This document shows positions 8,575 to 16,646 of a DNA stretch of 64,000 bases, piece by piece. Made by a program: the position numbers and the translations under genes. The stretch covers positions 229,501-293,500 of the forward strand of contig NZ_JAUSVK010000001.1 of assembly GCF_030814655.1 (NCBI RefSeq), read 5' to 3'. Numbering within the stretch: position 1 is the first letter of the stretch; the number at the start of each line of letters is the position of its first letter. Source of the DNA: Labrys monachus (GTDB lineage: Bacteria > Pseudomonadota > Alphaproteobacteria > Rhizobiales > Labraceae). The notes below the pieces were generated by a model. It worked only from the letters and a program-made list of their open reading frames with translations, did no database searches and was not told the DNA's origin.

Positions 8575-9605
8575 GCCGGCAGTCTCCGGATGTCGGCAGA
8601 GGGCTGGAAAGAGGCATCGAAGATATCCGCCACCTTCGGGACGGATGGCAGGCCGAAGCCGACCGCGACGGCCTCCATGCTTCTGGCCAGTTTGCCCTCG
8701 TCGATTGCTCCGAGGCCGTTCCCACTGGATTCGTCCGTGGTCAGCTGGTTCTTGATCAGCCAGAGCAGCTTCTGCTCCTCCAGATCCGCGTTGATCAGCG
8801 GTGAGTGATCCTTCAGCGCCGCGATGGCGGCCTTGGGATCCTTGACAGCTGCTTGCCAGCCCAGGGCACTGACTTCGACAAACGCTTTGGCGACCGCGGC
8901 GTTCTGGGTCCTGAACTTGTCCGACAGGATGATGCCGTTGCCGTACAGGTCGAGCCCGGCATCCGCATAGTAGAGGAACTTGATATCGTCAGGCTTGATA
9001 CCGGCCTTTATCAAGCCGAAGTACATGGTGGAATCGAAGCCCAGAATGGCGTCTACATCACCCCTGGCAAGCACGGCCTCGCGCAACTGAAGACCCACCA
9101 TGTTCCATTTGACGGTCGCCGTATCGATATTCGTCGCTTTGGCATAGGTGGAGAACAGCCGGTAGGCGCCGTCGGGTGCCGCAGCGCCGATGGTCTTTCC
9201 TGCCAGATCCCCGGGCTTGGCAATGCCGGACTTGGCGAGTGTGCCGACGCAAAGCGGGCTGCGGAAGTAGACCATGTAGACCATACGGATCGCCGCGCCG
9301 GCATTCTTGGCGTTGAACTCCGCCATCGAATTGATGTCGGCTATACCGGCGTCGTACACGCCGGAGCCGACGCGCGACACCGCTTCGCCTGAACCGCCGC
9401 CGGCATCGAACTGGCATTCGAGGCCCGCATCCTTGTACCAGCCCTTTTGCTGCGCCAGGAAGAAGGCGGCGTTGGAGCCGTCGAAGGGCGCCGCGAGCGA
9501 AAATTTGACCACGGTCGCGGCGCGCGCGACGCCAGCCTTCAGAACAAAAGGCGCGGCAATTGCGGTCGAAACGAATGATCGGCGCGTCATGTTTGAAATC
9601 GCCAT
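8571..9605 (-). CDS. ABC transporter substrate-binding protein, NMT1/SsuA type
   Basis: 344 residues. The N-terminus MTRRSFVSTAIAAP with cleavage after GVARA is a Tat/Sec-type export signal, so the protein is periplasmic. The mature part (VKFSLAAPFDGSNAAFFLAQQKGWY; GSGEAVSRVGSG; KAGIKPDDIKFLYYADAG) follows the NMT1/THI5-like fold used for nitrate, sulfonate and pyrimidine ligands. It is the first gene of the operon, so its promoter lies in 9606-9735 together with the GntR palindrome. The ligand is inferred to be the hydantoinase substrate. Confidence 0.85.
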   Translation of the reverse strand: MAISNMTRRSFVSTAIAAPFVLKAGVARAATVVKFSLAAPFDGSNAAFFLAQQKGWYKDAGLECQFDAGGGSGEAVSRVGSGVYDAGIADINSMAEFNAKNAGAAIRMVYMVYFRSPLCVGTLAKSGIAKPGDLAGKTIGAAAPDGAYRLFSTYAKATNIDTATVKWNMVGLQLREAVLARGDVDAILGFDSTMYFGLIKAGIKPDDIKFLYYADAGLDLYGNGIILSDKFRTQNAAVAKAFVEVSALGWQAAVKDPKAAIAALKDHSPLINADLEEQKLLWLIKNQLTTDESSGNGLGAIDEGKLARSMEAVAVGFGLPSVPKVADIFDASFQPSADIRRLPA

Positions 9606-9695
9606 CGGCTTTCCCTTTTGCTCAGTTTCGCTGGGAAACTAGTGAGCAAGCCGCATGCCATTTGCGAACTTGAATAAAAACAATGTTGCGCTATA

Positions 9696-9709
9696 AATTG
9701 TGCACAATT
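9696..9709. promoter_or_regulatory. Perfect palindrome AATTGTGCACAATT, likely GntR operator
   Basis: A 14-bp perfect inverted repeat in the 130-bp gap between the divergent SBP gene (start 9605) and the GntR gene (start 9736). It is 27 nt before the regulator start and 91 nt before the SBP start. FadR-subfamily GntR proteins bind short symmetric sites, so this is the natural operator for auto- and operon control. No other palindrome of this quality was seen in the gap. Confidence 0.6.
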
Positions 9710-9735
9710 ATGTGTGTTCTTGGCGGGCAGGACGA

Positions 9736-10482
9736 ATGGCAATGAAGCAGGAAAAACGCCTCGTCGGGGTGATGAACGATCGCACCCGGCCGAAGGTCGA
9801 GGATGCGAACGATGCGTATGAACACCTCTTCGCGGCCATCGTGGATCAGCGGCTGCTGCCAGGGACGAAGCTGACGGAAATGGCTCTCGTCGAGGCCTTC
9901 GGTGTCGGCCGACGCGCGGTGGCAATCGCGTTGCAACGTCTCACATGGGAAAAGCTGGTCGTTTTCTTTCCCAAGCGCGGGGCGTTTGTCGCGGCTCCCG
10001 ACGCGGACGAGGCAAGAGAGGTTTTCGCTGCCCGGACTACGATCGAAGCAGGTACGACCGAGGCCGTGGCGCGCGCGGCGGATGATACGGCAATCGCGCG
10101 CTTGCAAGACAACATTGCCCAGGAACACAGGCTGCGCGAGCAGGGGCACGTGCGCCAGGCGATCCGCCTGTCCGGCGGATTCCATATCCTCATGGCGGAG
10201 CTTTCGGGAAATCGAATTCTTGCCGAGCAGGTTCGCCTTCTGGTCGCGCGCACCAGCCTCATCGTCAATCTGTTCGACAATCACAGCGGGTTGGCTGGCT
10301 GGCACGACCACCACGACGATCTCATCCGTCACTGTGCCAACGGCGATGTGGACCATGCGGTCGGGTTGATGCGGGACCACATCACGGAACTTCGGGAAGC
10401 GCTGGCACTGGATCGCCGCAGGCCCGTTGCCTTCGATATGTTCGGCGTCTTCGGACGAGAACAGGGCTCCCTTTACCCCTAA
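9736..10482 (+). CDS. GntR-family regulator, FadR subfamily
   Basis: 248 residues from ATG 9736. The N-terminal winged helix spans residues ~17-75 (AYEHLFAAIVDQRLLPGTKL, then FGVGRRAVAIALQRL and PKRGAFVA). The remainder is an all-helical FCD ligand domain with conserved acidic/His positions (GGFHILMAELSGNRIL; HHDDLIRHCANGD; LMRDHITEL). Such regulators sense a pathway acid and usually repress the divergent operon. Here that is the hydantoinase/ABC operon on the minus strand. Confidence 0.85.
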   Translation: MAMKQEKRLVGVMNDRTRPKVEDANDAYEHLFAAIVDQRLLPGTKLTEMALVEAFGVGRRAVAIALQRLTWEKLVVFFPKRGAFVAAPDADEAREVFAARTTIEAGTTEAVARAADDTAIARLQDNIAQEHRLREQGHVRQAIRLSGGFHILMAELSGNRILAEQVRLLVARTSLIVNLFDNHSGLAGWHDHHDDLIRHCANGDVDHAVGLMRDHITELREALALDRRRPVAFDMFGVFGREQGSLYP

Positions 10483-10765
10483 AGCGCAGGGATACCGCTG
10501 CGATGGCGATCCCGGCCTGCAGCCGCGTGCTTGGTATATCGATGTTCCCGGAGCTATCTGGGAATTGGGGGGCGATCAGATCAGGCGGCGTTCAGGGAGG
10601 GGCGCAGTATCGCCGACAGCTTGTCGGCATAGGATCGGGCGTACTCACACGGTCGGGAACGTTGAATCGAGGCTCCGCTCGACGGAGCCCGGGTATTTGT
10701 GGACCGTGTTCCTCGAAGACCTGAACCACTCCACGGGAGGGAGGCCGTTTGGCGACAGCGCCGCT

Positions 10766-10984
10766 TCAGTTTTCGTCGAACGTCTGTTTCCCCTTTCCGG
10801 CCCAGAGCGCCAATGCCCTGTCGCGCTCTTCGCTTTTGAGCTTGTCGGCCATCCACAGCAGCGCGCCGAGAATGACGGCGCGGTCGTCGCCGGTCATCTC
10901 GACGACGCCGGATTTGACGACGAGCCCGCCGAGTTCGATCAAGTGTTTCGTGCGCGCGCGGCGCTGCACTTGCCAGTCTCGCAT
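10766..10984 (-). CDS. traD: Conjugal transfer protein TraD
   Basis: 72 residues from ATG 10984. The sequence (MRDWQVQRRARTKHLIELGG, then VEMTGDDRAVILGALLWMAD) is the small TraD of Ti/rhizobial-plasmid-type transfer systems, an accessory of the relaxosome/coupling protein. It starts 1 nt after the traC stop codon. In complete systems traG (the coupling protein) follows traD; here the next 280 bases hold no traG and the GntR gene region begins. The module is therefore truncated on this side. Confidence 0.85.
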   Translation of the reverse strand: MRDWQVQRRARTKHLIELGGLVVKSGVVEMTGDDRAVILGALLWMADKLKSEERDRALALWAGKGKQTFDEN

Positions 10985-10985
10985 G

Positions 10986-11312
10986 TCAGTCCGCGCCTGT
11001 GCCGCTTGATGACGATTGCGTGCCGCCCGGTTGCGGTTGAGCGCCGCCGTTGTCGCCGTCAGGTGCCGGGGCAGATCGGCGCGCCCGTCCTTGAAAGAAT
11101 GCGGCCCCACGTTTCGCCCATGCCTCCCTCTTTCCTGCATCTCTGGTTTCCGCCAGCACGACCAGCGCGCCGGCCAGTTCGTCGGCGGTGAGACTGTCGA
11201 CCCCGGTGGCGATCACCAGCTCGCCGAGCTGTTGCACCTTCTTCGTTTTGAGTTCTTTCGCCCTGTCGTCGAGCGCCTTCAGCTCGGCGTCGAAGTCCCG
11301 TGGTTTGCGCAT
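10986..11312 (-). CDS. traC: Conjugal transfer protein TraC
   Basis: 108 residues beginning MRKPRDFDAELKALDDRAKE. A short coiled-coil-like N-terminus is followed by LGELVIATGVDSLTADELAG and a Gly/Ser/Pro-rich tail. This is the usual TraC layout of Ti-type systems, where it assists TraA at oriT. It is divergent from traA, with the 181-bp oriT-containing gap between them. The tail is longer and lower in complexity than in the Ti plasmid protein. Confidence 0.82.
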   Translation of the reverse strand: MRKPRDFDAELKALDDRAKELKTKKVQQLGELVIATGVDSLTADELAGALVVLAETRDAGKREAWAKRGAAFFQGRARRSAPAPDGDNGGAQPQPGGTQSSSSGTGAD

Positions 11313-11435
11313 GTGCCGTTTCCTTTCCGGTCGGAAGTCATCGATGGAGCGATGATAGTTGCGCGGCGCGCGGAACGCAGTATTGTCGCCGGGACAGGCT
11401 GGGACGGCCCGGTTAGTCCCGAGAAATTCGTTTCG

Positions 11436-11463
11436 AGGGCGCGCTTATACGTCGTTCCGACGT
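11436..11463 (-). other. oriT: Putative oriT: nic consensus plus adjacent hairpin
   Basis: On the minus strand the sequence ACGTCG-GAA-CGACGT (11463 to 11449) forms a perfect 6-bp hairpin. It runs directly into ATAAGCGCGCCCT (11448 to 11436). The nic consensus of the RSF1010/pTi family is ATAAGTGCGCCCT, so 12 of 13 bases agree, and in that family the hairpin sits in the same place just 5' of nic. The location between divergent traC and traA is also the Ti-plasmid location. By analogy the cut would fall between GCG and CCCT, with transfer leading toward traC/traD and traA entering last. Confidence 0.8.
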
Positions 11464-11493
11464 GCGCTCAGAGGTGTCAATGATCAGATCGCG

Positions 11494-14400
11494 ATGGCGA
11501 TCTATCATCTTCACGTCAAGGTCATAGGCCGCAAGGCCGGCTCCAGCGCGGTGGCGTCCGCCGCCTACCGCTCGGGCTCACGGCTGCGCGACGAACGCCT
11601 CGACCGCAGCCACGACTTCTCCAATAAACGCGGCGTCGTCCATTCCGAGGTCATGTTGCCGGACGGCGCCCCCGACCATCTTTCCGACCGCGAACGGCTG
11701 TGGAACGATGTCGAAGCCGGCGAGCTGCGCAAGGACGCCCAGCTCGCCCGCGAGGTCGAATTCTCCCTGCCGCGCGAACTGACGCAGGCGCAGGGCATCG
11801 AACTGGCCCGCGACTTCGTTCAGGCCGAATTCGTCGCGTCCGGCATGATTGCCGACCTCAATGTGCATTGGGATATCGGCGAGGACGGCATGCCGAAACC
11901 CCATGCCCATGTCATGCTGACCATGCGGTCCGTGGACGAGACCGGCTTCGGCCCAAAAGTGCGGGACTGGAACCGCACGGAGATGGTCGAGCACTGGCGC
12001 GAACGTTGGGCCGAGCTTGCCAACGAACGCATGGCGGAACTCGATATCGACGCCCGCATCGACCATCGCACTCTGGAGGTGCAGGGCATCGCGCTGGAGC
12101 CGCAGAGCCAGATCGGTGCGCCCGCGCAGCGGATCGAGGCGGCGGATCGCGCCGAGATGCACCGCGAGATCGCCCGCACCAACGGCGCGCGCATCATCGC
12201 CGATCCCTCTGTTGCGCTGGACGCGATCACGCAGCAGCAATCGACCTTCACGCGCCGCGACATGGCGGTCTTCGCCCACCGCCACAGCGACGGCATCGAC
12301 CAGTTCAACGAGGTGATGGGCGCGATGGGTCGCGCGCCCGATCTCGTCGAACTCGGCAAGGACGGACATGGACAGGACCGCTTCACCACGCGCGACATGA
12401 TCGAGGCGGAACAGCGCCTGCACCGCGCCACGGATCTGATGGCCGAGACGGAACGCCATGCGGTGAACGACGCCGACAGACAGGCCGCACTTGCACGCGC
12501 CGAACAGCGCGGACTCGTGCTGTCCGGCGAGCAGGCCGGTGCGCTGGTGCATATCACGGACGGGCGCGATCTCGGCATCGTCGTCGGCTATGCCGGGACG
12601 GGCAAGAGCGCCATGCTGGGTGTGGCGCGCGAGGCTTGGGAGGCGTCAGGCTACGAGGTTCGCGGCGTGGCGCTCTCCGGCATCGCGGCGGAAAACCTCG
12701 AAAGCGGATCGGGCATCGCCTCGCGCACCATTGCCAGCCTGGAACATGGCTGGCAGCAGGGCCGCGACATGCTCAGCTCCCGCGATGTGCTGGTGATCGA
12801 CGAGGCAGGCATGGTCGGCACGCGCCAGTTGGAACGGGTGCTGTCGCATGCGGCGGAGGCGGGTGCAAAGGTGGTGCTGGTCGGCGATCCGCAGCAGTTG
12901 CAGTCCATCGAGGCGGGCGCGGCGTTCCGGTCGATTCACGAACGGCATGGCGGTGTCGAAATCCATGAAGTGCGCCGGCAGCGCGAGGACTGGCAGCGCG
13001 CCGCGACGCGCGATCTGGCGACCGGCCGAACTGGCAATGCGATCGATGCCTATCGCGCCCATGACAGGGTGCACGAGGCGGCAACCCGCGAAGGGGCGCG
13101 GAACGATCTGATCGAGGGCTGGGACCGCGATCGGCAGGCGTCCCCCGACAAGAGCCGCATCATCCTCACCCACACCAATGACGAAGTGCGGGAACTGAAC
13201 GAGGCCGCGCGGGAAAAAATGCGGGAGGCCGGAGGACTGGGCGACGATGTGCACGTCACCATTCAGCGCGGCATGAACGGCGAGCGTGGCGAACGGTCCT
13301 TTGCCAGCGGTGACCGGGTGATGTTCTTGCAGAACGAGCGCGGGCTTGGCGTCAAGAACGGCACGCTCGGCACCATCGAGACCGTCAGTGCGCAGAGCAT
13401 GAGCGTGCGCACCGACGACGGGCGCAATGTCTCGTTCGACCTGAAGGACTACGACCGTATCGACCACGGCTATGCCGCGACCATCCACAAGGCTCAAGGG
13501 TTGACGGTGGACCGCACCCATGTGCTGGCGACGCCGGGGCTGGACGCCCACGGCAGCTATGTCGCGCTGTCGCGGCACCGCGACGGCATGGAGCTGCATT
13601 ACGGCCGCGACGACTTCGCCGATCAGGACCGGCTCGTCCGCACCCTGTCGCGCGACCGGGCCAAGGACATGGCCTCGGACTATGAGCGGATCGAACCGGC
13701 GCAGTCCGATCCGGCCCGGAGCTACGCCGAGCGGCGGGGAATCAGCTTCCGCGAGCGGGTCGTCGAAATTGTCAGGAAAGTGCCGGAGAAGGTGCGCGGC
13801 ATCTTCGACGGCCTGCGCCTCACCACGGGCTCCCCGTCCGAGCCGGTATCGGGCAAGGACGCTGCGCCGGACCAGAGCAAGGGAGGGCCGGAAAGAGAGG
13901 CGGCGGAGGTCCAGCGAAAGACGGATGCGCTGGAGCGGGGCGTTGCGGCGGACCCGGAAGCGGCGCTGCGCCAGGTCCGCACCGATGCGCTGGTCCGCCA
14001 TGCCCGTGCAGCCGACGCGATCATCGAGGCCAAACGCCAGGGGCTTGACCCCTCCAACGAGGCGCGTCGCGAACTCGGCGCGGCACGACAGGCGTTCGAT
14101 GCGGTGCGCCCGAATGGATGGCAGGACGCGGAGGCGGCCTACTCCAAGGACAACAGCCTCGCACGCGAAGCCGGATCGGGTCGTATCGCCCGCACCATTC
14201 GGGCGCTTCAACTCGAAGCCGAAATCCGCACCGGGCGTGACGCCGATCCGGCTGTCGGCCTTTCCCGGCGTGCCGACCATTTCGTGGAACGCTGGCAGAA
14301 ACTTGGTCAGGCCAGCCAGCACCAATATCAGGTCGGCGACATGTCCGGCTACAAGGCCACGCGCGCCGAAATGGGCGATATGGCGAACAGCCTGAAACGC

Positions 14401-14538
14401 GACCCGCAGATGGAGTCGCTGCTCGCCAACCGCAAGCGAGAACTCGGCATCGCCTTCGACTCGGGCCGCCGACTCGGCGATGAAATCGCCTTCCATGCGG
14501 GTATCGACCTCGGGCGCGGACGCGGCATCGGGATTTGA
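11494..14538 (+). CDS. traA: Ti-type relaxase/helicase TraA
   Basis: 1014 residues from ATG 11494. The MOBQ (MobA/MobL) relaxase domain is at residues 1-~230, with the candidate nicking Tyr25 in SAAYRSGS and the metal His cluster HWDIGEDGMPKPHAHVML (125-142). The SF1 helicase domain (RecD/TraI-like) has Walker A YAGTGKSAM (~366-374), Walker B VLVIDEAGMVG, VGDPQQLQSIEAG and TIHKAQGLTVDRTHVL. The charged C-terminal ~250 residues have no recognised domain. It nicks oriT, stays on the 5' end and unwinds the transferred strand. It is at the short end for TraA but shows no frameshift. The putative oriT lies 31-58 nt upstream. Confidence 0.92.
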   Translation: MAIYHLHVKVIGRKAGSSAVASAAYRSGSRLRDERLDRSHDFSNKRGVVHSEVMLPDGAPDHLSDRERLWNDVEAGELRKDAQLAREVEFSLPRELTQAQGIELARDFVQAEFVASGMIADLNVHWDIGEDGMPKPHAHVMLTMRSVDETGFGPKVRDWNRTEMVEHWRERWAELANERMAELDIDARIDHRTLEVQGIALEPQSQIGAPAQRIEAADRAEMHREIARTNGARIIADPSVALDAITQQQSTFTRRDMAVFAHRHSDGIDQFNEVMGAMGRAPDLVELGKDGHGQDRFTTRDMIEAEQRLHRATDLMAETERHAVNDADRQAALARAEQRGLVLSGEQAGALVHITDGRDLGIVVGYAGTGKSAMLGVAREAWEASGYEVRGVALSGIAAENLESGSGIASRTIASLEHGWQQGRDMLSSRDVLVIDEAGMVGTRQLERVLSHAAEAGAKVVLVGDPQQLQSIEAGAAFRSIHERHGGVEIHEVRRQREDWQRAATRDLATGRTGNAIDAYRAHDRVHEAATREGARNDLIEGWDRDRQASPDKSRIILTHTNDEVRELNEAAREKMREAGGLGDDVHVTIQRGMNGERGERSFASGDRVMFLQNERGLGVKNGTLGTIETVSAQSMSVRTDDGRNVSFDLKDYDRIDHGYAATIHKAQGLTVDRTHVLATPGLDAHGSYVALSRHRDGMELHYGRDDFADQDRLVRTLSRDRAKDMASDYERIEPAQSDPARSYAERRGISFRERVVEIVRKVPEKVRGIFDGLRLTTGSPSEPVSGKDAAPDQSKGGPEREAAEVQRKTDALERGVAADPEAALRQVRTDALVRHARAADAIIEAKRQGLDPSNEARRELGAARQAFDAVRPNGWQDAEAAYSKDNSLAREAGSGRIARTIRALQLEAEIRTGRDADPAVGLSRRADHFVERWQKLGQASQHQYQVGDMSGYKATRAEMGDMANSLKRDPQMESLLANRKRELGIAFDSGRRLGDEIAFHAGIDLGRGRGIGI

Positions 14539-14592
14539 ACCCATCCGATCTGCCGCCGTCTCCACGCCACCGTACGACGGCACTCAAAACCC

Positions 14593-14664
14593 TCTTGTAC
14601 AACGATAATTCCTTGTTCTCTCTGGCTCGGGAGCTGTCAGAAACAGCCAGCAGGAGGCATCGCC
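14593..14664 (+). repeat. 72-nt direct repeat, left copy
   Basis: Begins TCTTGTACAACGATAATTCC, contains CTCTGGCTCGGGAG and ends GGAGGCATCGCC. It matches 23985-24056 over its full 72 nt without gaps, at roughly 86% identity (10 differences). The right copy is the leader just before the alpA-like ATG. Here the similarity stops at the equivalent point and an alkaline phosphatase fragment follows instead. A hairpin CTGGCT...AGCCAG is present inside. Confidence 0.75.
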
Positions 14665-14689
14665 GGGGATGCCGAGTCCTCGGCGCTCA

Positions 14690-14985
14690 ATCACGCCGTT
14701 CCGGCGGTTGCAGAGCAAGGCCGTCGAACCCAAGGACGACAAGGCCTTCCTGTATGTCGGTGGCCGCGATACCTGGGGCAGGCTCAAGGCGGGTGAAACC
14801 CAGTACAGGCTGATCGAAACCCGCGCCGACCTTGAGGCGCTCGCCAGCGGTAAGCTCGATCTCGCCACCATGGGCCGCGGCGGTGCCCTCGATGTGATCT
14901 CCAAGGATCCCGGCGGTTTCTTCCTGATAGTCGAGGGCGGCACCGTCGAGGAGCAGATCGACTTCAACCGTGCCGTCGATCCACA
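14690..14985 (+). pseudogene. Alkaline phosphatase internal fragment
   Basis: The plus-strand frame shows GALDVISKDPGGFFLIVEGG followed by TVEEQIDFNRAVD. This corresponds to the conserved alkaline phosphatase segment around the metal-ligand Glu (in PhoA, LSKNEKGFFLQVEGA). Preceding residues (DKAFLYVGGRDTWGRLKAGE) have the look of a coding exon-like piece, but there is no N-terminal half, no nucleophile site and no C-terminal ligand His. The frame runs out into the convergent methyltransferase gene. It may derive from the same phosphatase family as the gene at the left edge; the parts do not overlap, so this cannot be tested here. Confidence 0.6.
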
Positions 14986-15782
14986 TGCGGGCGCAGTGAA
15001 CCGGCTGCTTCACCGCTCTTCCTGCACGACAGGATGAAGCGCCGGTAAATCAAAGTCCGCAACTTGTTGCGGAGCGTGGCGTGCTTGCGTTGAGCGACCG
15101 CAATGGTCCACTGAGAAGAAAGCTCGATATCGGCGAAGCCGGCATCGGCCAGCATGGGGACGAGACGTTTGGTCGTCAGTCCGCCACCGAAAGGCAATTG
15201 CGCCATGATCGCGGCGTGGCGATCACTCATGCCGCCATGATGGGGATCCGCGCCGACCAACAGGTCGATCACGTGGATGACGAGCGATGCCGCCCGGCCC
15301 ATGAGCGTCGGCCGCGCCCAGTCGCCATCGAAGATCAGCAGAAGACCACCAGGCCTCAAGATCCGCCGCCAGTCGGAGAAGGCCTGTTCGGGTTCCGTCA
15401 GCGTCCACACGAGATGACGGCAAATGATTGCTTCATAACTTGCTTCATCTTCCATAGTGCTTTCCGCGTCGGCGAGAATGAAACGGACCTTCTTGTGGCC
15501 GGCGTGCTTGCGGCGGGCGACCGTCAGCATCGCCTCGGAAAAGTCGAGTGCGGTCACTTCGTGACCGAGGCCGAGAAGGACACCGGTCACCTCTCCCGTG
15601 CCGCAGGCGAGTTCGAGAACGCGGCGTGGCTGAGGGCCAAGGGCTTGTTTGACGGCAGCGGCCCAAGCATCCAACTCCGGTCCCGCCGCGATAGCGTGAC
15701 CAAAGGCAAGATCGAAGGTCTCGGACCGTTTCGACCAATAGTCGCGAATTTCCTCTTTGAGGTCGCGGTTGATCCGTTTCAT
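14964..15782 (-). CDS. Class I SAM-dependent methyltransferase
   Basis: 272 residues. The SAM-binding motif I VLELACGTGEVTG is at ~55-67, followed by ALDFSEAML, ADAESTM and a motif-IV/V region (HLVWTLTEPEQAF; ILRPGGLLLIFDGDW). It resembles small-molecule methyltransferases of the UbiE/Methyltransf_11 type. It is the last gene of the minus-strand unit SBP-permease-ATPase-methyltransferase, 72 nt after the ATPase gene. Association with an FecBCD-type metal-chelate importer suggests modification of a metallophore or of the imported compound, an inference. The final ~25 residues overlap the phosphatase fragment, so the native C-terminus may be shorter. Confidence 0.78.
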   Translation of the reverse strand: MKRINRDLKEEIRDYWSKRSETFDLAFGHAIAAGPELDAWAAAVKQALGPQPRRVLELACGTGEVTGVLLGLGHEVTALDFSEAMLTVARRKHAGHKKVRFILADAESTMEDEASYEAIICRHLVWTLTEPEQAFSDWRRILRPGGLLLIFDGDWARPTLMGRAASLVIHVIDLLVGADPHHGGMSDRHAAIMAQLPFGGGLTTKRLVPMLADAGFADIELSSQWTIAVAQRKHATLRNKLRTLIYRRFILSCRKSGEAAGSLRPHVDRRHG

Positions 15783-15854
15783 TCACTTTTCCCCTGTGCT
15801 TTCAGCACGAAAATCAGGGCCGATTTTAGCGGGCCCGACGGCCGTTCCAACAAA

Positions 15855-16646
15855 TCAGGTCGCCCGATGGGGTCTGCACGGCGCGCCGTCCGGCCGGAAG
15901 CGGATCGCGCACCCTTCCGCGCCATGGTCTTCGATCACAGCATCGACGCCGAAGACCTCGCTGATGAGCGACGGTGTCAACACATTTTGCGGAGCCCCGA
16001 TGGTCAGCAATGTACCGCCACGCAGGACGGCGATCCGATCGCAGAACATCGACGCGTGATTCAAGTCGTGCAGGGCTGCGACGACGGTCAGTCGCTGTTG
16101 CCGAACGAGATCGAGTAGAGCGATCTGATGGCCGATGTCGAGGTGATTGGTCGGCTCGTCGAGGAGCAGAATCTTCGGCTCTTGGGCGAGCGCGCGGGCA
16201 ACGTGCACTCGCTGGCGCTCGCCGCCCGAAAGCGTATGCCAGAAGCGGTCGGCCAGGTGGGCCATGTCGACAGCCTGGAGCGCGGCGTCGACGATCGTCG
16301 CATCAACCGCCGACCACGGCGAGAGCGCGTCGAGATAGGGCGTGCGACCGAGTTCGACCGCTTGCCGTGCGGTGATGTGCTCAGTGGTCTCGGCCTGCTG
16401 CTCGACCAGAGCGATGCAGCGCGCCACTGTGCGGCGTCCAAAGCCAGCGAGCGGTGCACCGTCGAGTAGAATCTCGCCGATCTGAGGTCGCCGGATGCCG
16501 GAAAGAAGCGCGAGCAGACTGGTCTTTCCCGAGCCGTTGGGACCTATGATGCCGAGAAATTCACCCTGGGCGACGTCGAGCGACACGTCGCGCAAGATCC
16601 GGGTGCTGCCGGCAGACCAGGAAACGTTGCGGACGGAGAGTCTCAT
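15855..16646 (-). CDS. ABC ATPase of FecE/BtuD type
   Basis: 263 residues: Walker A GPNGSGKTSLL, Q-loop ALVEQQAE, signature LSGGERQR, Walker B ILLLDEPTNHLD, switch His in ALHDLNHA. The DEPTNHLD and HDLNHA forms are diagnostic of the iron-siderophore/haem/cobalamin importer family. Its start overlaps the permease stop by 4 nt. The cargo cannot be deduced from the ATPase. Confidence 0.88.
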   Translation of the reverse strand: MRLSVRNVSWSAGSTRILRDVSLDVAQGEFLGIIGPNGSGKTSLLALLSGIRRPQIGEILLDGAPLAGFGRRTVARCIALVEQQAETTEHITARQAVELGRTPYLDALSPWSAVDATIVDAALQAVDMAHLADRFWHTLSGGERQRVHVARALAQEPKILLLDEPTNHLDIGHQIALLDLVRQQRLTVVAALHDLNHASMFCDRIAVLRGGTLLTIGAPQNVLTPSLISEVFGVDAVIEDHGAEGCAIRFRPDGAPCRPHRAT

